From Labrenzia sp. THAF82 (lineage in GTDB: Bacteria > Pseudomonadota > Alphaproteobacteria > Rhizobiales > Stappiaceae), in contig NZ_CP045354.1 in assembly GCF_009363435.1 (NCBI RefSeq), positions 4,120,501 to 4,184,500 on the forward strand: 64,000 nt of DNA, given 5' to 3'. Positions 18,367 through 26,357 of the stretch are shown piece by piece. The stretch's first letter is position 1; every line of letters begins with the position of its first letter. The notes beneath the pieces are model-generated. The model was not told the DNA's origin, made no database searches, and saw only the letters and a program-made list of their open reading frames with translations. A program made the translations under genes and the position numbers.

Positions 18367-19236
18367 TCAGCTGACGGATTGCTCCCACTCTGAAAGCGTC
18401 ACGTCGTAGAGGGCGTTAAAGCCAGCTTGGGGAACGGCTCTTTGGGCAAGCGTCACATAAGGAGCCACTGTTAGAGCTGTTCCGACAAAACCTGGCTCCA
18501 TGATTGTGTAGGCATAGGCCATGAAAGTCCGGTCGTAGAGCACTGACTGGTCCTTGCCGCAGGCAACGATGCTCCAGGCAACCGATCTCTGGTGCTGATC
18601 AAGAAATGCCTGAAGATCCTTCGGATTGTCATTTTCAGTCCAGGTTCCGGCATCTTCGATGAAAAGGTCAGCTGAGTTCTCTCTGTCCCGCGTGATCGAC
18701 AACGCGATGTAACACCAGACGCCGTAGGCTTCGCCTTTGGCTAGGTCCGGCACACCGGCCCTGGGGCGAAGGTTTGTTGTGCTCTTGTTGGCACAGATCA
18801 CATGTGCACCTGGCGCTGGTGGAAAGCGCCTTGATTGCTCGGTACCGAAGAGTGCAATGCCAGCATCAATCAAGGGGCCGGCATCGTAGACCGGCAGGTC
18901 AGATCCGTCATATTGCTGCGCATTGAACATCGGCTGAAGCGTGTCGATGGCTGAATTGTATGCAAGATCATATCCCCAGACATTGCCGGCAATGCCGCAA
19001 AACGAGGATGCCGTTTCCATGTTGATCTGGCCGATATAGGCATCATTGGCCTCAGCACGGTCATATGCGACGATCCCGTCCAGAAGAAAATCGTCTGTTT
19101 TTTCAACGACACCCGTTGCAACCTTCACAACCGAGACATACCCATTGCCGTTGTTCCCGGGGCGGGCATATCCGTCGCAATAGGTCGGGTAGCCGCTGAT
19201 AGCGGTCCGGTCTATCATGGAAACTGTCTTGCGCAT
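18367..19236 (-). CDS. hdcA: Pyruvoyl-dependent histidine decarboxylase proenzyme
   Basis: 289 aa, co-linear with the pyruvoyl histidine decarboxylase of Lactobacillus 30a, as I recall that sequence. The self-cleavage site is TASSF with Ser77-Ser78, where the second Ser becomes the pyruvoyl group. The substrate-site Tyr-Asp pair is Tyr58-Asp59 in AYDRAE. The proton-donor Glu is Glu194 in FIEDAG. Also conserved are PGNxGNGYV near the start, DGSDLPVYDA, PAPG..V.CANK, YGVW and MEPG in the C-terminal third. It should convert L-histidine to histamine after autocatalytic cleavage into beta and alpha chains. The start at 19236 has GGAGG upstream. No antiporter or processing-partner gene is adjacent. 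Characterised members are mostly Gram-positive. Confidence 0.88.
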   Translation of the reverse strand: MRKTVSMIDRTAISGYPTYCDGYARPGNNGNGYVSVVKVATGVVEKTDDFLLDGIVAYDRAEANDAYIGQINMETASSFCGIAGNVWGYDLAYNSAIDTLQPMFNAQQYDGSDLPVYDAGPLIDAGIALFGTEQSRRFPPAPGAHVICANKSTTNLRPRAGVPDLAKGEAYGVWCYIALSITRDRENSADLFIEDAGTWTENDNPKDLQAFLDQHQRSVAWSIVACGKDQSVLYDRTFMAYAYTIMEPGFVGTALTVAPYVTLAQRAVPQAGFNALYDVTLSEWEQSVS

Positions 19237-19576
19237 TTGCCCCTCCAAAAAAGCCACCGATACACCCTTGAGGTGACATCAACTCAGTCTCGACATTTAA
19301 CACCCGCAGCCCCTCACCTGCAATTTATTGTTTATTTTTTTCGTGTTGCCACTTTTGAGTTAGCCGACATTTCAGCCGCACACACACTTCACGCCCTTTG
19401 CATGATCGAATTACCAGTAAGCCAGGGAGGTCGGGGATGACGACGAACGAATTGACTGTTCTGGTTGGGACAACAAAGGGAGCGTTTCTATACATTTGCC
19501 AACGGTCTTATCCGTCGAAGTGATGGACCGGACCTGATTGTTTCACTAAGGATTAAAACTGTCAGGCCTGGCTTCT
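19237..19576. other. Gene-poor stretch between hdcA and the exported deaminase gene
   Basis: 340 bases. It holds the leader and promoter region of hdcA (reverse strand, AT-rich around 19320-19350) and the small gene remnant described at 19437-19523. I see no other conserved coding signal. Confidence 0.6.
19437..19523 (+). pseudogene. Remnant of a sialidase/BNR-repeat-like gene N terminus
   Basis: An ATG after a strong GGGAGG site opens 28 codons reading M-T-T-N-E-L-T-V-L-V-G-T-T-K-G-A-F-L-Y and stops at TGA. The segment LxVLVGTxKGAFL is the usual beginning of WD40/BNR-repeat 'exo-alpha-sialidase-like' proteins of about 350 aa. Nothing of the rest is recognisable downstream, where the deaminase gene ends. 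It looks like a deletion remnant, but a 28-residue match is short. Confidence 0.45.
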
Positions 19577-20185
19577 TCAATTGGCCGTATTCTGCTCGCT
19601 TTGGAAACGTGCCTGCCTTGCAACCCACCACTTTTCGAACATTGCGTTGGTGCGATCTTCTAGAACACCGCTGATGATCTCTCCGCTGTAAAACGGCGCG
19701 GCACCAGCCACCGTCGGGGATTCAAGACCGATCTGGTTAAGGCCAATGTTTTTCAATTTCCTGATCGAAGTCGCATAGACGACTTTGGGAATACGGTTCC
19801 AAACGATTGCGCTCATGCACATTGGGCAAGGTTCACCGGTCGTATAAAGCGCCATCTTGGACCAATCTATATCCGGATGCAGGTTGGTGCAGTTGATCAT
19901 GGCGTCCATTTCGCCGTGATAAATTCGGTTGACGCTGCCCCGATTCACGCCGTGGCACATCACCTCACCGCTTTCCTGATCGACAATGACGGCACCAAAT
20001 GGCGCGCCCCCACCAAGGGCGTCTATGGCCATTTGCATGTAACGCTCGTGACTCGCTCTCGCTTCAGTAGTCAGGTCGTCTGCCGAAATCACCTTTATCT
20101 CTCGACTTGAGGCTGACACGTGTTTTGGCCTGAAAAACAGGGCGGCCAGCGATGCGGTCAATACATGCCTACGTCCACAGATCAT
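19577..20185 (-). CDS. Exported cytidine/deoxycytidylate-type deaminase family protein
   Basis: 202 aa zinc-dependent deaminase fold. The metal site is H90-G91-E92 (HGE in place of the usual HAE) plus P-C-P-M-C with Cys120 and Cys123. APFGAVIV precedes it, as in guanine/nucleoside deaminases. The ATG at 20185 has GAGGAG upstream and starts a Tat-like leader (GRRHVLTASLAALFF), so the enzyme is probably exported, which is unusual for a family of cytosolic enzymes. Closest in layout to guanine/nucleoside deaminases; substrate unknown. Downstream and on the same strand lies hdcA, about 340 bases away. Confidence 0.78.
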   Translation of the reverse strand: MICGRRHVLTASLAALFFRPKHVSASSREIKVISADDLTTEARASHERYMQMAIDALGGGAPFGAVIVDQESGEVMCHGVNRGSVNRIYHGEMDAMINCTNLHPDIDWSKMALYTTGEPCPMCMSAIVWNRIPKVVYATSIRKLKNIGLNQIGLESPTVAGAAPFYSGEIISGVLEDRTNAMFEKWWVARQARFQSEQNTAN

Positions 20186-20354
20186 GGTCAGCTCCTCACC
20201 TGTCGATACCTCATGACGTAAGCCTAGGCGCACCGATTGAGGTGATCAAGCTGAGCAAGCGCGAAAGGCATCCATGATTCCCGACCAAATCCCGGGCCTA
20301 AAACATCAAGGGGACTCCATTTACTGAATGACTACATTTTTTAAATCGTATATA

Positions 20355-20373
20355 CAGTCATTATGCAGTCATT
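20355..20373. promoter_or_regulatory. Direct-repeat operator candidate upstream of the MocR gene
   Basis: CAGTCATT occurs twice with an 11-base period, one helical turn. An inverted copy of the core (ATGACT, 20328-20333) lies just upstream. Tandem repeats next to their own start are typical for MocR-type autoregulators. The gene starts 17 bases after the second copy. Confidence 0.5.
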
Positions 20374-20389
20374 TTAGAAGTGCACGATC

Positions 20390-21784
20390 GTGACAAACTG
20401 GATCCCAGACCTTTCGACCACAAATACACCACGCTACATGGCCATTGCTGACGCAATTGCAGCTGATCTTGCTGCAGGAAGGCTGACACCGGGGGACCGG
20501 TTGCCTGCGCAGCGCAGGCTTGCAGGTGAACTTGGGCTCGATTTCACCACCGTTGCCAGGGGATATGCGGAAGCGCAACGTCGTGGTCTTTTGGCTTCAC
20601 AAGTCGGAAGCGGCACCTACGTCACGGACCCAGGAAACGCCGAACGTACCAGGCCTGTAAAGTCGGACACACGCCGCAACGGCCCCGCTGACTTTTCAAT
20701 GAACCTGCCCCCGGAGCCCGATGATGAAACTTTGCTGGCCCGACTGCGCGCCGGTACTGATGCCTTGTCTCAAGATCTTTTGTCCTTGTTGCGCTACCAA
20801 ACATTTCCCCCTGACGGCCCTGATCGGGAAACGGCTTTGCTTTGGCTCAAAGGTGTCGGACTTACGCCTGCCGCGGACCGGATTCAGTTTGCATCAGGTG
20901 CACAAGCTGCGCTCGCAGGCATCTTGTCGACACTCTCAACACCTGACGACACGATTGCGTGCGAAGCCCTGACCTACCCTGGCATCCGCTCGCTTTGCAG
21001 CCAGCTCAATCTCGGGCTCATAGGGCTTGAAGAAGATGAACACGGGCTCGACCCAGCAGCCTTTGAAGCTGCCTGCAAAGACAGCAAGATCAAGGCGCTA
21101 TATCTCAACCCGACACTTCACAATCCGACAACACGCACCCTTTCGCTGCAACGGCGGAAGGAACTTGCTGCGATCTCAACCCGGCACGGTGTTCCCATTC
21201 TGGAAGACGATGCCTACGGCCAGCTTTGCCAATCGAAACCGCAGGCCTTTGCAACGCTTGCGCCCGAGACGACTTGGTATGTCGGGTCTCTTTCCAAATG
21301 CGTTGGGGCCGGTCTTCGCCTTGCCCATGTTGTTGCACCGGAGCGAAACGCATCCATGCGATTGTCCCGCGTCCTGCGCTCGCAAAGCATAATGGTCTCC
21401 CCGCTCATGATGGCGCTCGCGAGCCGTTGGATCGAAGACGGCACTGCAAATGAAATGCTTTGGCATATTCGAAACGAGAGCGCCGCACGCCAGAGACTTG
21501 CTGCACAGCATCTGAAAGATCTGTCCTTCCAAGCCGATCCGGACGGGTTTCACCTATGGCTGCAACTCGGCAATGGCTGGACCTCAGCTGCATTTGTCAG
21601 CCAGGTTCGAAACCAGGCGATCGGTTTGGCAGAGAGCGATGCCTTTGTTGTATCGGGTCAATCACCCGAAGCCGTGCGGCTTTGTCTGGGTGGCCCTCAC
21701 ACGCGCTCACAAATTGATACGGCGCTCAGCGTCATTGCCGAAACGCTGTCCAATGAACCCAAAGACGTCACCACCTATTTCTAA
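20390..21784 (+). CDS. MocR-family (GntR HTH plus aminotransferase-like) transcriptional regulator
   Basis: 464 aa. The N-terminal winged HTH spans about residues 12-80 (RYMAIADAIAADLAAGRL, LPAQRRLAGELGLDFTTVARGYAEA). The C-terminal fold-type-I aminotransferase-like domain shows LNPTLHNPTT, EDDAYGQL and the PLP-binding Lys in GSLSKCVGAGLRLAHVV. The GTG start at 20390 lacks a strong ribosome site, so the message may be nearly leaderless. MocR proteins sense PLP or amino-acid adducts. The target here is unknown, but the repeats beside it and upstream of the next gene share a TGCAGTCA core. Confidence 0.93.
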   Translation: MTNWIPDLSTTNTPRYMAIADAIAADLAAGRLTPGDRLPAQRRLAGELGLDFTTVARGYAEAQRRGLLASQVGSGTYVTDPGNAERTRPVKSDTRRNGPADFSMNLPPEPDDETLLARLRAGTDALSQDLLSLLRYQTFPPDGPDRETALLWLKGVGLTPAADRIQFASGAQAALAGILSTLSTPDDTIACEALTYPGIRSLCSQLNLGLIGLEEDEHGLDPAAFEAACKDSKIKALYLNPTLHNPTTRTLSLQRRKELAAISTRHGVPILEDDAYGQLCQSKPQAFATLAPETTWYVGSLSKCVGAGLRLAHVVAPERNASMRLSRVLRSQSIMVSPLMMALASRWIEDGTANEMLWHIRNESAARQRLAAQHLKDLSFQADPDGFHLWLQLGNGWTSAAFVSQVRNQAIGLAESDAFVVSGQSPEAVRLCLGGPHTRSQIDTALSVIAETLSNEPKDVTTYF

Positions 21785-21846
21785 CCTGCGCCCCATGGCA
21801 ATCCGTCGCAGGCAAACATCTTGCAATCGTGAGAAATTGGCATATC

Positions 21847-21872
21847 TTTGACTGCATTCACTTGCAGTCAAA
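21847..21872. promoter_or_regulatory. Perfect inverted repeat upstream of the DUF983 gene
   Basis: TTTGACTGCA and TGCAGTCAAA flank a 6-base spacer, giving 10 perfect bases per arm. There is no T-run, so it reads as an operator rather than a terminator. The core TGCAGTCA also occurs at 20365-20372 before the MocR gene, and another half-site, TGACTG, is at 21882-21887. Confidence 0.55.
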
Positions 21873-21941
21873 TTTGCAAAGTGACTGGTTTTAGTGGCAG
21901 GGCAGATACGCACAAGGATGCGCCTGCAGAAAGAGCACCCG

Positions 21942-22349
21942 ATGAGCACGTCAGAGAGTTGGCCGAAACTTCCTCCGATCCAGACCGGCATCAAGGGCAG
22001 ATGTCCACGATGTGGTGAAGGCAGCATTTTCGACGGTTTCTTGAAGCTGAAAAGCGGCTGTACCCATTGTGGCCTTGACTACAGCTTTGCCGACCCGGCC
22101 GACGGCCCGGCATTCTTTGTCATCTGCTTTGGCTGCGTTCCGGCTGTTGCCTTTGCCATCTGGCTGGAAATCGCCTTTACCGCCCCCTATTGGGTCCATC
22201 TTGTGACAACTCTGCCTCTAATCCTTCTAACCTGCATTCCCATATTGCGGCCACTTAAGGGATGGCTGGTTGCCAGTCAGTATTTTTACAAGGCCGAAGA
22301 AGGCAAGCTCGTCACGCCGGAAACCACAAGTTCAGAAAGTCAGACCTGA
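21942..22349 (+). CDS. DUF983 membrane protein with zinc-ribbon
   Basis: 135 aa. The N-terminal CPRCGEG and CTHCGLDY pairs form a likely zinc ribbon, and two transmembrane helices follow (about residues 60-85 and 90-112). The ADPADGPAFFV block is typical of DUF983. Family function unknown; in alphaproteobacteria members often lie near heme, copper or oxidase genes, which is not the case here. The ATG at 21942 starts the conserved region. It follows a perfect inverted repeat. Confidence 0.85.
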   Translation: MSTSESWPKLPPIQTGIKGRCPRCGEGSIFDGFLKLKSGCTHCGLDYSFADPADGPAFFVICFGCVPAVAFAIWLEIAFTAPYWVHLVTTLPLILLTCIPILRPLKGWLVASQYFYKAEEGKLVTPETTSSESQT

Positions 22350-22357
22350 TTACCGGG

Positions 22358-22389
22358 AGCCCCAAACCTGACTTGGGTTTGGCTTTTTG
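22358..22389 (+). terminator. Rho-independent terminator of the DUF983 gene
   Basis: AGCC..AAACC pairs with GGTTTGGCT with a two-base C bulge, followed by TTTTT. It lies 8 bases after the DUF983 stop. Confidence 0.7.
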
Positions 22390-22433
22390 CAAGAGGGCGG
22401 CGCCATCGTAAGACCGATGCGCCGCTTTTCTCT

Positions 22434-24533
22434 TTAAACTCTTTTCACCCAGACCGCTGTGTCGTGAAAGGCTGCGCCGCCATAGGGGGCGACCGGGTCT
22501 GCACTGGTCAGTGTGTTAATGCCTCTACCGTCTTCAAAGGCATCGTTGGGCCAAAGCCCCTCCGAGACAACCGTGCCGGGTGCAATGCTGTCCTTCAGGC
22601 GAACGTGAAGCATGACAGCACCTCTGCCATTGCCCATCTTCACCTTGGCACCATCCTCGATCCCAAACCTTGCTGCGTCGTCCGGTCTTAGCCAGACTTC
22701 GGGCCGCCCTTCTTTTTTGCGTGAACTGTCGGTTTCGTTGAATGTCGAGTTCAGGAAGGACCTCGCCGGAGCGGTCACAAGCCGTAATGGATGTTCCTCA
22801 TCAGCTCGCTCGATGATGTCCCATTGATCCGGCAGTCCAGGCATCTCCGCCACCGGTCCGAAAACCGTGTTCCCGTCCGGTTTGTTCGGTGCTGCAAACC
22901 GGCCCCAATCGGGTTTGAACCGGAACTTACCGTCTGCATATGCGAACCCGTTCAAATAGTGCGCGGTTTCAAAATCCGGCTGCAGGTCCCGCCACTTTCC
23001 AGCTTCCAGTTCATCCAGGGTGCCATAGCCTGAATGCTGCAACATCCAGTCAATATGATCGCGCGCGCTCATATCGAATCCGGCGTGAGGTTTTGAGTCA
23101 ACGCGCTTTGCGATCTCACTGATAACAAAGAGGTTTTCTTTTGGCCCCAAGGGCGGATCGACCGCCTTTGGACCAAACATGAGATACTGATGACCACCAC
23201 CTTTATAGATGTCGTCATGTTCCAGGAACTGGGTGGCCGGCAGGACGATATCCGCCATCTGCGCCGTCTCGGTCAAAAACTGCTCGTGCACGACGGTAAA
23301 CAGATCTTCGCGTGCGAAGCCTTGTTTCACCAGTTCCTGTTCAGGTGCAACCGACACCGGGTTGGTGTTTTGAACAAGCAATGCCTTGACGGGCGGCCCA
23401 CCTTGCAGCGCTTCTTTTTCACCCGTCAGGATGCGACCGATCAGGCTTTGGTCGAGCACGCGAACCGAAGGGTCCTTTAATGATCCGGCTTCGATCATTT
23501 CCTTGTTGAGTTGATAAATCGCGCCGTTGTTGTGAAAGGCGCCGCCACCTTCCAGCTGCCAGGCCCCTGTAACCGATGCAATCGAGCAAGCCGCATGCAT
23601 TCCGACAACACCGTTCCGTGAGCGGGTAAAGCCGTAACCAAGGCGAAAATAGGTTCTTTTCACCTGTCCGATCAGCCGGGCAACTTCTTCGATCTGCGCT
23701 GTTTTGAGACCTGTGACGCCCGAAGCCCATTCCGGAGATCTGTCTTTCAGATGTGTTTCCAGCTCGTCCGGACAGTCGGTGTATTTTTCCAGATATGCCC
23801 GATCTGCCAGGCCATCGCGAAAGAGCACATGCATGATAGCGCAAGCCAATGCTGCGTCTGTTCCAGGTTTCAAGATCAAACCCAGGTCTGCCTGCTTCAT
23901 CGTTTCCGTCTCATAGACATCCACAACAATGATGCGCGCACCGCGTTTCTTTCGGGCAGCTACGGCATGGGTCATCACGTTGACCTGTGTTGCGACCGGG
24001 TTCGTTCCCCAGATGACAACCTGGTCTGACAATGCCATTTCGCGTGGATCCGGTCCGGCGAGACGCCCGGTTCCGGCAATATATCCTGTCCAGGCCATAT
24101 TGGTGCAGAACGTGTCGAACTGGCGCGAATACCCTTTTGCGTGCCGAAGACGATGTATGCTGTCTCGCTGAACCAGGCCCATGGTGCCCGCATAATGATA
24201 CGGCCAGACGCTTTGCGCTCCGAACTCAGCTTCCGCCTTTAGAAACCTTTCGGCAGTGAGATCAAGGGCTTCCTCCCAGGACACTTCCCTGAAACGGCCT
24301 TCCCCTTTTTTGCCGTCGCGCAGCAAGGGTTTGGTCAGGCGGTCGGGATGATAAAGGCGTTCCGCATATCGGGCGACCTTAGCGCAGATAACACCCGCAG
24401 TATAAGCGTTGTCCCTGGCTCCGTTCAGCCGCCGAACATCCCCATGCGGATCAAAATGAACGTCCAGCGCACATGTCGACGGACAATCATGCGGACAGAC
24501 AGAGAAGGTGCTTTTGGGTGGTTGCTGGTTCAT
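22434..24533 (-). CDS. Molybdopterin (bis-MGD) oxidoreductase, orphan catalytic subunit
   Basis: 699 aa, DMSO-reductase superfamily. The N-terminal [4Fe-4S] cysteines are Cys13, Cys17, Cys21 and Cys50. Molybdopterin-domain segments follow, including WGTNPVATQ, IIVVDVYETETMKQADLGL and LVQNTNPVSVAPEQE, and a C-terminal MGD-binding domain with LRLVTAPARSFLNSTF. No twin-arginine leader is present, so it is probably cytoplasmic. No electron-transfer subunit, chaperone or cofactor gene is adjacent. The substrate is unknown; formate-dehydrogenase-like or S/N-oxide reductase-like chemistry is possible. Confidence 0.87.
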   Translation of the reverse strand: MNQQPPKSTFSVCPHDCPSTCALDVHFDPHGDVRRLNGARDNAYTAGVICAKVARYAERLYHPDRLTKPLLRDGKKGEGRFREVSWEEALDLTAERFLKAEAEFGAQSVWPYHYAGTMGLVQRDSIHRLRHAKGYSRQFDTFCTNMAWTGYIAGTGRLAGPDPREMALSDQVVIWGTNPVATQVNVMTHAVAARKKRGARIIVVDVYETETMKQADLGLILKPGTDAALACAIMHVLFRDGLADRAYLEKYTDCPDELETHLKDRSPEWASGVTGLKTAQIEEVARLIGQVKRTYFRLGYGFTRSRNGVVGMHAACSIASVTGAWQLEGGGAFHNNGAIYQLNKEMIEAGSLKDPSVRVLDQSLIGRILTGEKEALQGGPPVKALLVQNTNPVSVAPEQELVKQGFAREDLFTVVHEQFLTETAQMADIVLPATQFLEHDDIYKGGGHQYLMFGPKAVDPPLGPKENLFVISEIAKRVDSKPHAGFDMSARDHIDWMLQHSGYGTLDELEAGKWRDLQPDFETAHYLNGFAYADGKFRFKPDWGRFAAPNKPDGNTVFGPVAEMPGLPDQWDIIERADEEHPLRLVTAPARSFLNSTFNETDSSRKKEGRPEVWLRPDDAARFGIEDGAKVKMGNGRGAVMLHVRLKDSIAPGTVVSEGLWPNDAFEDGRGINTLTSADPVAPYGGAAFHDTAVWVKRV

Positions 24534-24581
24534 ATGGACCTATTTGGCGCGCAGGTTTCGCAAAGGCGAACTAGCCTTATG

Positions 24582-24613
24582 AAAAACAAAAAGAGGCGCC
24601 GTCAAGCGCCTCT
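24582..24613 (-). terminator. Rho-independent terminator of the YHYH-domain gene
   Basis: On the reverse strand AGAGGCGC and GCGCCTCT pair around a 6-base loop, followed by TTTTTGTTTTT. It lies about 25 bases past the stop of the YHYH gene. Confidence 0.8.
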
Positions 24614-24635
24614 TCCGGGAATTGAACCTGTCTGA

Positions 24636-25760
24636 TCAGCTGCCGCTGCAGGGCCCTCTGCCACCTGGCCGTCCACCGGGTGGTGGCATTCCGCCCTGTC
24701 GCGGTCCCCGGCCCTCCCGCGGACCCAGCCCGGGAGGCGGCGTTCGTCCGCCACGGCGCAATCGGGGTGGATGTCCCCCCTGAGCCTGGATGAGCGTCAG
24801 AGCCGTGTCAAAGTTGTCACTCATCGCTGCAAAATCGACCGTCGGCTCCACCCCTTGCGTCTCAAGGTCACTGCGCCGTCCCTTCAGGCGCAAGAAACTG
24901 CCATCCGGTGTTCCCATCCAGCAGCGCGGAATGAATGGAAACGCGTCCGTGAGAACATAATGGTAGATGCCTTGCGGGTATTCCGGCGTTATCGCAAATC
25001 TTCCGTTGCACTGATCCAGATCGCCTGAACCTGATACAAATGCCCAGTCCTGCGTGAATTTTCCATTGTAACGTCCGCCCGGGCCGTCTGGTCTCGTCCC
25101 GTTTTTGATACGATAACTGGACTTCAATCTACGGACGGCAGTCTCCTCCCCGGGATCGGAATATCCGAATGGCCCATAGATCGGAAAACCATCGGCAGCG
25201 TAGCCGATCATTGCCGGAACAGCATCACCGCCATTGGCGGCCAGAACACCAGTCGGTATGCCGTGGTAGTGGTAGGTGCCGTTGGGTTGAACATGCGCGT
25301 TGTAACGATCCAGGCCAAGCTTGCACGCGCCGCCCAGCGCTTCATAGTTCCATCCTGAACTCCGATCGTTTTGCCAAAATTCTGCTGTGCCCGGATCCAT
25401 CACGACACCGTTGATAGCAATGCCGAAAACTGCTCCCTGAGAAGATGTTGCCTTTCCGGTCCGATGCGGTTTGACAGGAATTTTCAGATTGTAATTCTTT
25501 TTTGAAATCGAATGCGGGTTGTTGCGATTGGGAAACTGGCCAGGAGCCTTGTCGGGGTAACCGTTTGCGCGAATGCGCCGATAGGCACCGTCGATAGTGA
25601 TATCCGCGTGCGCTTCGGCTTCAGGTAACAGCAGGTCCCAGATCTCATCGCCAATGTGGGTGTGTTCAACTGCTTCTTCACCGTGAAGTGGCGTGGTGCT
25701 GTCATGGGCGGTTGCCGGCACGGCTATCAGCACACCGGCCAACGCAAGACATAGTCGCAT
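24636..25760 (-). CDS. Exported YHYH-domain protein with Pro/Gly/Arg-rich tail
   Basis: 374 aa. A signal peptide starts at the ATG at 25760 (GGAG upstream; MRLCLALAGVLIAVPATAHD). The core carries NGTYHYHGIP, the namesake YHYH motif, with GYAADGFPIYGPFGY and GIYHYVLTDAFPFIPRCW downstream, all typical of the YHYH domain. The last 45 or so residues are low-complexity Pro, Gly and Arg. Function of the family is unknown; conserved His and Cys suggest metal binding or redox chemistry outside the cytoplasm. Single-gene unit with its own terminator. Confidence 0.85.
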   Translation of the reverse strand: MRLCLALAGVLIAVPATAHDSTTPLHGEEAVEHTHIGDEIWDLLLPEAEAHADITIDGAYRRIRANGYPDKAPGQFPNRNNPHSISKKNYNLKIPVKPHRTGKATSSQGAVFGIAINGVVMDPGTAEFWQNDRSSGWNYEALGGACKLGLDRYNAHVQPNGTYHYHGIPTGVLAANGGDAVPAMIGYAADGFPIYGPFGYSDPGEETAVRRLKSSYRIKNGTRPDGPGGRYNGKFTQDWAFVSGSGDLDQCNGRFAITPEYPQGIYHYVLTDAFPFIPRCWMGTPDGSFLRLKGRRSDLETQGVEPTVDFAAMSDNFDTALTLIQAQGGHPPRLRRGGRTPPPGLGPREGRGPRQGGMPPPGGRPGGRGPCSGS

Positions 25761-25875
25761 GTTTGTCTCCAAGTTGTCGCCCAGACAGGACAACTATGAG
25801 TCATTCGTGCTTTGAACGCTGTCTTCACTTCGTATGAATGTGTAACGGGATGTATCAAATACACCTAACAGACGT

Positions 25876-25905
25876 AAAAAGGGCCGGCGCAATGAGCCGA
25901 CCCTT
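25876..25905 (-). terminator. Rho-independent terminator of ndk
   Basis: On the reverse strand GGGTCGGC pairs with GCCGGCCC (one G-U pair) around a short loop and is followed by TTTTT. It lies about 30 bases after the ndk stop. Confidence 0.75.
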
Positions 25906-25934
25906 TCAGATTTCAACGAGAATTATTGCTCTTT

Positions 25935-26357
25935 TCAGCCAACAATTTCAGTGCCGGAGAACCAGTAGGCAATTTCCTCAGCAGCTGTTTCAGGTGCGTC
26001 AGAACCGTGTACGGAGTTTTCGCCGATGGAAAGCGCAAATTCCTTGCGGATGGTGCCTTCGGCTGCTTCAGCTGGGTTGGTTGCGCCCATGACTTCACGG
26101 TTCTTCGCAATCGCGCCTTCACCTTCAAGAACCTGAACAACGGTCGGGCCGGACGACATGAATTCGGTGAGTTCGCCAAAGAAGGGACGCTCTTTGTGAA
26201 CGGCGTAGAAGGCTTCAGCTTCGCGCAAGGACATCCATACGCGACGGGAAGCAACCACGCGCAGGCCGGCTTCTTCCAGCTTGGCGGTGATGGCACCGGT
26301 CAGGTTGCGCTTGGTGGCGTCCGGTTTGATCATGGAAAACGTGCGTTCAATCGCCAT
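25935..26357 (-). CDS. ndk: Nucleoside-diphosphate kinase
   Basis: 140 aa, the canonical short NDK length. [11 protein letters not shown] lies at the N terminus and the phospho-accepting His117 is in ENSVHGSD. Exchanges terminal phosphates among nucleoside di- and triphosphates. The ATG at 26357 gives the standard N terminus; an in-frame start 7 codons earlier is unlikely. Own terminator, divergent from the next gene. Confidence 0.97.
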   Translation of the reverse strand: MAIERTFSMIKPDATKRNLTGAITAKLEEAGLRVVASRRVWMSLREAEAFYAVHKERPFFGELTEFMSSGPTVVQVLEGEGAIAKNREVMGATNPAEAAEGTIRKEFALSIGENSVHGSDAPETAAEEIAYWFSGTEIVG

